Under the pieces are notes generated by a model that searched no databases, was not told the DNA's origin, and saw only the letters and a list, made by a program, of their open reading frames with translations. A stretch of DNA of 64,000 nt from Rhizobium sp. Root1203 (GTDB lineage Bacteria; Pseudomonadota; Alphaproteobacteria; Rhizobiales; Rhizobiaceae): positions 404,025 to 468,024 of the forward strand of contig NZ_LMCW01000001.1 of NCBI RefSeq assembly GCF_001424945.1, read 5' to 3'. The translations under genes were made by a program, and so were the position numbers. This document shows, one piece after another, positions 37,496 through 43,475 of the stretch (positions are counted from its first letter, which is position 1; each line of letters begins with the position of its first letter).

Positions 37496-38232
37496 GCGGC
37501 GGGCTCGCAGACGCCTGCGTCTTCATCCCACCGTTCGGCCATGGCGCGGGCCTTCAGCAGGTTCGGCGACGACATCGCGTCGGCCGTTGGCCCCCATTCG
37601 ACCATTTCCCGCGCGATCAGCAGCGTTTGCGGAAAATGGGCCCGGATCTGCTCGAAATCGTGAAGCACCGCGACGACAGTCCTGTTCTCGCCATGCCACC
37701 GCAGGATGATGTCGATCAGGTCGCGCGTGGTGCGGGCGTCGATTGCCGTGAAGGGCTCGTCGAGGAGAATCACTTTCGCGTCCTGGAGCAGCAGCCGGGC
37801 AAAGAGCACGCGCTGCAGCTGGCCTGCGGAGAGGGAGCCGATCTGCCGTGCCCCGAGCCCCTCCAGCCCGACTGCCTTAACGGCCTCAAGCGCTTGCGCC
37901 CTCTCGCTTTCGGCGACCCGCCCGAACGCGCCGGCCTGCCGCCAGGCGCCGAGCAATACCGTGTCCAGTACGGAAATCGGGAAGCGCCGATTGATGTCGG
38001 CCGCCTGCGGCAGGTATGCGAAGTCCGTGCGTTGCAAAAGGTGTTCGACGCGTCCTTCGGCGGGGCGCAGTTCACCCATGATCGCCTTCAGCAGTGTCGA
38101 CTTGCCGGCGCCGTTCGGCCCGGCAATCGCCGTCAGGCTGCCCACGGCGATGCTTCCGGAAATGCGATGGACCGCCGGGTGCCTGTCGTAGGCAACCGTC
38201 AGGTTGGAAAGCCGGATCAGATCCGGACTCAT
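37492..38232 (-). CDS. aztA: Zinc ABC transporter ATP-binding protein (AztA-like)
   Basis: This 246-residue ATPase has Walker A IAGPNGAGKSTLLKAI (about residues 37-52), a Q-loop DFAYLPQAADINRRFP, ABC signature SLSAGQLQRVLFARLLLQ, Walker B AKVILLDEPFTAID and the switch His in VVAVLHDFEQI. The start is the ATG at 38232. It overlaps the stop of the small ORF at 38229-38351 as ATGA, so it is probably translated by coupling from that ORF. It energises AztB. Upstream are two Zur-type palindromes (38374-38401). Confidence 0.88.
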   Translation of the reverse strand: MSPDLIRLSNLTVAYDRHPAVHRISGSIAVGSLTAIAGPNGAGKSTLLKAIMGELRPAEGRVEHLLQRTDFAYLPQAADINRRFPISVLDTVLLGAWRQAGAFGRVAESERAQALEAVKAVGLEGLGARQIGSLSAGQLQRVLFARLLLQDAKVILLDEPFTAIDARTTRDLIDIILRWHGENRTVVAVLHDFEQIRAHFPQTLLIAREMVEWGPTADAMSSPNLLKARAMAERWDEDAGVCEPAA

Positions 38233-38351
38233 GGCAAACGCACCGCCCAGGAGATCGCCGTCCAGAGCACGCCGATCGCCAGCAGCGCGCCGCACGCGCG
38301 GTTGACGGCGGAATGGCCGAGAAGCCCGGCCGCGATACGTCTTTTCGGCAT
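38229..38351 (-). CDS. Unannotated 40-residue membrane protein at the head of the azt operon
   Basis: This open frame starts at the ATG at 38351 and ends with a TGA overlapping the aztA start codon (ATGA). The product begins MPKRRIAAGLLGHSAVNR and then has a hydrophobic stretch (CGALLAIGVLWTAISWAV) ending RLP, so it has a basic N terminus and probably one transmembrane helix. The promoter region with two Zur-like palindromes begins about 22 nt upstream. I recognise no family. It could be a small accessory subunit of the transporter, or a leader whose translation couples to aztA. A minimum functional reading is that its ribosomes set aztA translation. Confidence 0.6.
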   Translation of the reverse strand: MPKRRIAAGLLGHSAVNRACGALLAIGVLWTAISWAVRLP

Positions 38352-38373
38352 ACTCACTCTGCCCTCAAAATAT

Positions 38374-38401
38374 GTAATAACATTACGTGTTATGTTATAA
38401 C
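38374..38401. promoter_or_regulatory. Tandem Zur-type operator
   Basis: Two perfect 5-3-5 palindromes lie side by side: GTAATAACATTAC (38374-38386) and GTTATGTTATAAC (38389-38401). Alphaproteobacterial Zur sites are AT-rich palindromes of the GTTAT-N3-ATAAC kind. They stand just upstream of the small ORF-aztABC operon and between it and lysR, as expected for zinc repression. Confidence 0.75.
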
Positions 38402-38486
38402 GAATGTGGCGAAATGGAGGCGATTGGATTTTCAGGTACGAAAGGTGGAGCGAGAGACGCCTATCTGTCGATGCAACGCGTCAGGC

Positions 38487-39383
38487 CTATGACCCATCGC
38501 GCATTTCCGCTTCCATCCAGCCTATGAACGTCGCCGTCGCCGCGGGGACGGCGTCGAAATGTCTTGCCACGATCCAGTATGCGCCATGGGAAATGGTGGT
38601 GGCGAATGGCTGGATCAGCCGGCCTGCGGATATCTCCTCGCGGACGAAGAAATCGTCGATCAGGCCCACACCCTGACCGCGCAACGTGGCTTGCAAAACC
38701 AGGCCGCTATCGGGATAGACCATCCCGCGTTCCACTGCGGCGGGGGTATCGGGGTCGGCAATATCGAACCAGGACTGCCACAGATCGCGATTTTCCTCGT
38801 GAATGAGGGGGTAGTGGAGCAGGTCGGACGGTCTTGTCAGCGGCGCGTCATGCCGGACCATGTCCGGTGCGATGACGGGCACCATCGTGACGTCGATCAG
38901 ACGCCGGCATTCCACCCGCGGCCAGTGCGTATTCCGAGCGCTGTGACGAATGGCGATGGTGGCCTGATCGGTCCGGAATTCGATCAGGCGTGGATCGACG
39001 TCGAGAACGATGTCGATGTCAGGGTGATCCCGCTGAAACCGGGGTAAACGGGGGAGCAGCCAGCACGCGGCGAAGGAAGGTTCGGAGCTGACGATTGCGG
39101 CTGAGGATCGGTCGCTGTTTCGAATGCTCTCCAGGCCGTCTCCGATCCTGTCGAAAGCGTCCGTCAGGACGGAAAGCAGCCGTTCGCCATGGGGCGTCAG
39201 CGCGACGCTGCGATGCTTCCGCTCGAACAGTCGGTGTCCCAGTGCCGCCTCAAGTTCGCGAACCTGCCGGCTGACGGCTGCCTGAGAGACGAACAGCTCG
39301 TCCGCCGCCGCCGTGAAGCTTCTGAGCCGCCCGGCAACTTCGAAGGTTCTCAATGCCGTCAACGGCAGGCGCCCGCGCTTCAT
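38487..39383 (-). CDS. LysR family transcriptional regulator (GcvA-like)
   Basis: This 298-residue protein has an N-terminal HTH: LPLTALRTFEVAGRLRSFTAAADELFVSQAAVSRQVRELEAALGHRLFERKHRSVALTPHG. The A-A-VSRQ form, with LPLTALRTFE at the start, is the GcvA/AmpR subgroup. The effector domain covers about residues 93-298 (FLLPRLPRFQRDHPDIDIVLDVDPR-like, here WLLPRLPRFQRDHPDIDI). The ATG at 39383 begins the conserved MKRGRLPLTALRTF. A perfect T-N11-A palindrome is 2 nt upstream of the start codon. The likely target is itself and perhaps the divergent small ORF at 39472. Confidence 0.88.
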   Translation of the reverse strand: MKRGRLPLTALRTFEVAGRLRSFTAAADELFVSQAAVSRQVRELEAALGHRLFERKHRSVALTPHGERLLSVLTDAFDRIGDGLESIRNSDRSSAAIVSSEPSFAACWLLPRLPRFQRDHPDIDIVLDVDPRLIEFRTDQATIAIRHSARNTHWPRVECRRLIDVTMVPVIAPDMVRHDAPLTRPSDLLHYPLIHEENRDLWQSWFDIADPDTPAAVERGMVYPDSGLVLQATLRGQGVGLIDDFFVREEISAGRLIQPFATTISHGAYWIVARHFDAVPAATATFIGWMEAEMRDGS

Positions 39384-39385
39384 CC

Positions 39386-39400
39386 ATAACCTCAGGTTAT
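39386..39400. promoter_or_regulatory. LysR-type operator (T-N11-A palindrome)
   Basis: ATAACCTCAGGTTAT is a perfect 15-nt palindrome containing T-N11-A, the LysR-box form. It lies between the divergent lysR start (39383) and the ORF at 39472. Confidence 0.65.
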
Positions 39401-39471
39401 CCGAAGCCGACGATAAGCTCGTTTGAGAGATTTGGGCAAGTGGATTGAATGGTCGCAAAGGAGAAGCGACC

Positions 39472-39609
39472 ATGTGGCAGGAAATTTGGGAAGCCCTCAC
39501 CGAGGCATTGCGCCTCGCGACGTTTCAGTCGCGCACGAGCGCATCGAGAACTACCAAGGAAGGCAATCCGGGACGCGGACGGCAAACCCGACAGGCCGAA
39601 CACGACTGA
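39472..39609 (+). CDS. Unrecognised 45-residue protein divergent from lysR
   Basis: This open frame starts at ATG 39472 with an excellent ribosome site (AAGGAG, 9 nt upstream). The product starts MWQEIWEALTEALRLATF, which could form one amphipathic helix. A Ser/Thr/Arg-rich, Gly-Pro-containing and probably disordered tail follows (QSRTSASRTTKEGNPGRGR). It is divergent from lysR across the T-N11-A palindrome, so it is a natural regulator target. No family is recognised. It might be an isolated small regulator-controlled protein or only a leader peptide. Confidence 0.5.
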   Translation: MWQEIWEALTEALRLATFQSRTSASRTTKEGNPGRGRQTRQAEHD

Positions 39610-39682
39610 AATGAAAGTCTCCCGCCGACAAGGTGGAGACCGCCGTGCCCAAGCACGGCGCCCTCGTCAGCTATTGCTTCGC

Positions 39683-40168
39683 CTACAGCTGTTCGATCAT
39701 CGTGGCGGCGCTGGAGACCGTTGCCTGGCCGGGATTTTCCTCGACGTTGAGCGACTTGACGACACCGTCCTCGACCAGCATCGAATAGCGCTTGGAGCGA
39801 ACGCCGAGGCCGCCGCCGGAGAGGTCGGCGTCGAGGCCGAGCGCCTTGGTGAAGCCTGCGTCCCAGTCGGCGAGGAAGTGGATCTTGCCCAGGCCGCCCG
39901 AAGACTGCGCCCATGCGCCCATGACGTGCCAGTCGTTGACGGCAATGACGGCGATGTCGTCGACGCCCCGGGCCAGAATCGCGTCGCGGTTTTCCAGATA
40001 GCCGGGCAGGTGGTTCAGCGTGCAGGTCGGCGTAAAGGCGCCCGGCACCGCGAACAGCACGACGCGCTTGCCCTTGAACAACTGCTCGGTCGTCGTTTCG
40101 ACCGGGCCCTCCGCCGTCTTTTCCTTGAAGGTGGCTGCGGGAAGCGTGTCGCCGATTGCGATCGTCAT
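39683..40168 (-). CDS. Peroxiredoxin, Prx5/thiol-dependent (AhpC/TSA-like)
   Basis: This 161-residue protein has the Prx5 catalytic loop VVLFAVPGAFTPTCTLNHLPGY, with the peroxidatic Cys in PTC (about residue 49) and the Pro/Thr before it. VSVNDxWVMGAW-like residues follow (VIAVNDWHVMGAWAQSSG), then KIHFLADWDAGFTKALGLDADLSGGGLGVRSKRYSMLVEDGVVKSLNVEENPG. It reduces hydrogen and alkyl peroxides using glutathione/glutaredoxin or thioredoxin. A clear second Cys is not seen, which suggests a 1-Cys mechanism or a glutaredoxin partner. A DsbD-N-like gene follows upstream on the same strand. Confidence 0.9.
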   Translation of the reverse strand: MTIAIGDTLPAATFKEKTAEGPVETTTEQLFKGKRVVLFAVPGAFTPTCTLNHLPGYLENRDAILARGVDDIAVIAVNDWHVMGAWAQSSGGLGKIHFLADWDAGFTKALGLDADLSGGGLGVRSKRYSMLVEDGVVKSLNVEENPGQATVSSAATMIEQL

Positions 40169-40232
40169 GGATTTATCCTCGTTCTGGGATGGCGGCGAGG
40201 CCGCCGGATTGTGGGTGGACTATAGGATGAGC

Positions 40233-41072
40233 CTATTCAAAGGCAAGCGGGGCTTCGATCGCCCGCGTGCCGTCGATGACGAGTGCGCTCCAGGTGTTGC
40301 CGGCAGCATCGTAGTTCGTCGGAAGCTTGCCGATGGAGATGGTGGTGGTGAACACCGCGCCGTCGCGCTTGCTGCTCAACTGCCGCGTGAAAACGTGACC
40401 GCCCGGACCCGTGACGATAACCACGGGTGTGGTCTCCCCCGGTTCAGGCAGGGCAACCCTCAGCGTCAATTCCCGCATGTCATCGGAAAACGCGTACTTC
40501 GTCACCTCGAACTCCGACGACGGCGTTTCGGGTAGCCTTGCGTCCGCCGCAGCGAGGATCGCTTCCTCCTGCGGGCGCGATTGCGGCACGGGCGAAAGCT
40601 TGAGCGCGAACCGTGCCTGGAACGGCACGCAGATATCCTTGCAGATGCCGATGAACGCATCGGCCTTGATCTCGCCGGCCGCCGCGTTTTTTACCGACAG
40701 CTGAAGCGGGAACGTCACGGGCGCGTCGTAGACGACCTCGTCGACCTTCCCGTCGGCGATATGCCTGGGGACCGGGTATTCCATGCGGTCGAGCACGATG
40801 CCGGTTTCGGGCGGGAATGTGATCTGAGGCGGGATGCCGCTGTTTCCGGGCTCGCGCCAATAGGTGACCCAGCCGGGCTTCGGCTCGATCTGCAGGCCGG
40901 CGCGGATCGTCCCGCTCGCGTCCGGGGGCAGGGCGATCAGACGCATCCGGCCGCCTTCGTTGTCGGCCCACGCGCTCATTTCCGCACGCGCCGGTGTCCA
41001 GACCGAGAGCAAGAGACCGGATGCCATGGCGATCGTCAGGATACGGCGTATGGGAAGGGAAATAAAACTCAT
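40233..41072 (-). CDS. DsbD-N-like periplasmic protein
   Basis: This 279-residue protein has a signal peptide (LPIRRILTIAMASGLLLSVWTPARA) and a domain like the N-terminal alpha domain of DsbD: IGLQIEPKPGWVTYWREPGNSGIPPQITF, here AGLQIEPKPGWVTYWREPGNSG. The pair of cysteines is in IGICKDICVPFQARF (about residues 157-163). DsbD-N passes electrons from the membrane domain to periplasmic thiol substrates such as DsbC or CcmG. No membrane domain is fused here. It probably pairs with a ScsB- or CcdA-like partner elsewhere. The start at 41072 was chosen at the signal peptide, not the longer frame to 41123. Confidence 0.78.
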   Translation of the reverse strand: MSFISLPIRRILTIAMASGLLLSVWTPARAEMSAWADNEGGRMRLIALPPDASGTIRAGLQIEPKPGWVTYWREPGNSGIPPQITFPPETGIVLDRMEYPVPRHIADGKVDEVVYDAPVTFPLQLSVKNAAAGEIKADAFIGICKDICVPFQARFALKLSPVPQSRPQEEAILAAADARLPETPSSEFEVTKYAFSDDMRELTLRVALPEPGETTPVVIVTGPGGHVFTRQLSSKRDGAVFTTTISIGKLPTNYDAAGNTWSALVIDGTRAIEAPLAFE

Positions 41073-41211
41073 GGTACAAACGCTTATTGAAAACAGCAGG
41101 CTTCGGCCAGAAGCTTCGCTCAATTAAATTCTCATTTTCAGTTGATTGATCCCGGACATTGGCTCATGCTTCCGGTGTCGGGGCCTCGGCGGTCTGGCAG
41201 CAGGAGGAATA

Positions 41212-41817
41212 ATGTCCTTATCGACGCTGAAGAACAGACGTGAACGCGGCTTCTTCGATGGCCAGTTCCTCATTGCCATGCCGGGCATGATGGATAGCAA
41301 TTTTTCCCGCGCGGTCATCTATATCTGCGCCCATTCGGACGCCGGCGCCATGGGGTTCATCATCAATCGCCCCCAGGATCTCACCTTTACCGATGTGCTG
41401 CTGCACCTCGACATGATCAAGGACGACGAGGCGATCGTGCTGCCTCCCCATTCGCGCGACCTGCCGATCCAGACCGGCGGCCCTGTCGAGAGCGGTCGCG
41501 GTTTCGTGCTCCACTCCGACGATTACCTCTCTGAATCAAGCATCCCCGTCAGCGACGATATCTGCATGACCGCGACGCTGGACATCATCCGAGCCATCTC
41601 CAAGGGGAACGGCCCGAAGCGCGCGACCATGCTGCTTGGCTATGCCGGCTGGGGAGCCGGACAATTGGAAGCGGAGATCGGCAGCAACGGATGGCTCAAT
41701 TGCCCCGCGAACGAGGAATTGATCTTCGATCGCAGCCTCGACGACAAGTATGAGCGCGCCCTTGCCGGGATGGGTGTGAGCGCCGCCATGCTCTCGACCG
41801 AGGCCGGCCACGCCTGA
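41212..41817 (+). CDS. YqgE/AlgH family protein
   Basis: This 201-residue protein has the DUF179 pattern: [42 protein letters not shown] (residues 14-55), then [46 protein letters not shown] and [22 protein letters not shown]. The function is unknown. In Pseudomonas AlgH was linked to alginate and in others to the RuvX-like neighbourhood. An AGGAGGAATA ribosome site precedes the ATG at 41212. It is divergent from the DsbD-N-like gene. Confidence 0.9.
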   Translation: MSLSTLKNRRERGFFDGQFLIAMPGMMDSNFSRAVIYICAHSDAGAMGFIINRPQDLTFTDVLLHLDMIKDDEAIVLPPHSRDLPIQTGGPVESGRGFVLHSDDYLSESSIPVSDDICMTATLDIIRAISKGNGPKRATMLLGYAGWGAGQLEAEIGSNGWLNCPANEELIFDRSLDDKYERALAGMGVSAAMLSTEAGHA

Positions 41818-41930
41818 CCCCGCCAAGCCTGCCCCTGTTGCCGGGCGCCTGCTCGGTTTTCCACTGCGCCCTGTACGAAGATGCGCATCGTCGAGCGACG
41901 TCTGCAGCAGTCGAACAGCCCACAATTATC

Positions 41931-41956
41931 GGAACGATTTGAGCCTGCGCGTGTTT
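41931..41956 (+). promoter_or_regulatory. Predicted RpoE2/EcfG general-stress promoter for csbD
   Basis: GGAAC (41931-41935), then 17 nt, then GTTT (41953-41956), i.e. GGAAC-N18-TT, the rule for the rhizobial RpoE2 sigma factor. It lies about 48 nt upstream of the csbD start. CsbD proteins are stress-induced elsewhere, which agrees. Confidence 0.7.
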
Positions 41957-42003
41957 CCTGTTGGCAAGCGGCGACCAAGTCCGCTGAAAAAGGAGCCATT
42001 TGG

Positions 42004-42195
42004 ATGGGCAGCACCACCGACAAGATTTCCGGTAAAACCAATGAGATTGCCGGCAAGGCGAAGCAGGCGGTCGGCAAGGCGACAGGTGACGATGCGCTGC
42101 GTGGAGAAGGCGCAGTTCAGGAAGCAAAGGGCAAGGTGCAGGTCGCAACCGGCACCGCCAAGGACAAGCTGAAGGACGCCGTCGATCGGCTGTAA
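42004..42195 (+). CDS. CsbD family stress protein
   Basis: This 63-residue protein is Lys/Ala/Gly/Gln-rich with the CsbD repeats: [56 protein letters not shown]. CsbD-like proteins are small, largely helical or natively unfolded, and belong to the general stress regulon in Bacillus and in rhizobia, but the molecular function is unknown. An AAAAAGGAGCC site precedes the ATG at 42004. A strong terminator follows the stop, and the predicted RpoE2 promoter is upstream. This makes a complete single-gene stress unit. Confidence 0.88.
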   Translation: MGSTTDKISGKTNEIAGKAKQAVGKATGDDALRGEGAVQEAKGKVQVATGTAKDKLKDAVDRL

Positions 42196-42220
42196 CGCCT
42201 GGTTCTCAGGCGTAGGTATC

Positions 42221-42250
42221 GCCCGCCATGCATCGCATGGCGGGCTTTGC
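42221..42250 (+). terminator. Intrinsic terminator after csbD
   Basis: GCCCGCCATGC and GCATGGCGGGC form an 11-bp stem around a three-base loop, followed by a short T-run (TTTGC). Confidence 0.8.
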
Positions 42251-42279
42251 GGTGCGTGTCAGTTGAATGGAGAGACCAG

Positions 42280-43368
42280 ATGAGGCTGTTTGCCTGCGAC
42301 AATTGCGATCAGGTCATTCACTTCGACAATCGTCAGTGCATGCGCTGCAGCCATCGGTTGGGCTTCCTGCCGGATGACCTTTCCATGCACGCGCTTGATC
42401 CGCGAGACGACGGCGGCGGCTGGCAGCTTCTGGCCCAGCCTCATCGCGATGTTCGCTTCTGCGCCAATGCAGCGCTCGATATCTGCAACTGGCTGGTCGC
42501 CGACGGCCACCCAAGCGGCTATTGCATTGCGTGCCGCTACAACAGGCTCGTGCCGAACGTCGACACGCAGGACGGGATTGACCGCTGGCGGCGCATCAGC
42601 CAGTCGCAACGACACCTTTTCTACTCGCTGCTGCGCTGGAATCTCTCGCCCCCGGATCGTCAAAGCGATCCTGTCAGCGGCCTTATCTTCGATTTCCTCG
42701 AGGACAGCATTCAGCAGGACGGCAACGTCGTTCCGGCAATGACCGGGCACGAGGAGGGATTGATCGCAATCCGCGCCGCCGAGGCCGACGATCTTACGCG
42801 CGAGCTGGCCCGCGCATCCATGAACGAGCCCTATCGCACGCTGCTCGGCCATTTCCGCCACGAAACGGGGCATTTCGCCTGGAACCGGCTGGTCCGCGAT
42901 CATGGCGGCTTCGAGGGATTTCGCGCGGTGTTTGGAGATGAACGCGCGGATTATGCAGCGGCCCTGCAATACCACTACGCAAACGGCGCACCGCTCGGCT
43001 GGCAGCAGACCTTCATCAGTGCGTACGCTGCCTCGCATCCCTGGGAGGATTTCGCCGAATGCTTCGCGCACTACCTCCATATCGTCGATACACTGGAGAC
43101 TGCACGCAGTTTCGGCCTGGCGATCGACCCACGCGGCCACGAGGAAATGGCGTCGGAAGTCGATTTCGATCCGTACAGGGCGGCAAGCGCTGAACAGCTG
43201 GTCAGCGCCTGGGTACCGCTGACGGTTGCCATCAACGCCATCCAGCGCAGCATGGGGCAGCGAGACTCATACCCCTTCGTCCTCTCGGCGGCTGTCGTCG
43301 TCAAGCTCGAATACCTGCATCGCCTGATCCAGGACGCCGCGTCGGAACGGCGACAAGCGGCGGCCTGA
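42280..43368 (+). CDS. Putative zinc-binding metallopeptidase
   Basis: This 362-residue protein has an N-terminal zinc ribbon (CDNCDQVIHFDNRQCMRCSH, CxxC-x15-CxxC), then DICNWLVADGHPSGYCIACRYNRLVP with more Cys, and a gluzincin-like core HFRHETGHFAWNRLV (HExxH-type, as H-x3-H with Glu, about residues 193-207). HPWEDFAECFAHYLHIVDTLETA follows, with the third ligand. This is the DUF2248/putative zinc-binding metallopeptidase family. No signal peptide is seen, so it is cytoplasmic. The substrate is unknown. GGAGAGACCAG precedes the ATG at 42280. Confidence 0.8.
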   Translation: MRLFACDNCDQVIHFDNRQCMRCSHRLGFLPDDLSMHALDPRDDGGGWQLLAQPHRDVRFCANAALDICNWLVADGHPSGYCIACRYNRLVPNVDTQDGIDRWRRISQSQRHLFYSLLRWNLSPPDRQSDPVSGLIFDFLEDSIQQDGNVVPAMTGHEEGLIAIRAAEADDLTRELARASMNEPYRTLLGHFRHETGHFAWNRLVRDHGGFEGFRAVFGDERADYAAALQYHYANGAPLGWQQTFISAYAASHPWEDFAECFAHYLHIVDTLETARSFGLAIDPRGHEEMASEVDFDPYRAASAEQLVSAWVPLTVAINAIQRSMGQRDSYPFVLSAAVVVKLEYLHRLIQDAASERRQAAA

Positions 43369-43378
43369 GGTTGGCCGA

Positions 43379-43475
43379 GAGCAATGCCGGCAAACGCGCG
43401 CCGCGGTTTTGCGTCCGGTGCGTAAAGACAAAAAGACGGAGCGGTTTCGCGATTCGAAGAAAAGCGCAGATGCAC
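43379..43475. repeat. Palindromic repeat family B, copy B2
   Basis: It aligns along its length with copy B1 (33823-33923). The shared blocks are GAGCAATKCC at the start, TTTTGCGTCCGG-like in the middle, CGTAAARACAAAAAGA, and GCGATTCGAAGAAAAGCG at the end, with a 3-nt gap. The 3' hairpin arms are weaker. It lies between the metallopeptidase stop and the stop codon of the convergent EAL protein. Confidence 0.75.

Noticed and set aside
39423..39614. Alternative longer frames at the lysR-side small ORF
   Set aside because: They lack a ribosome site and have Arg-rich shadow composition. The frame from ATG 39472 has the better start.
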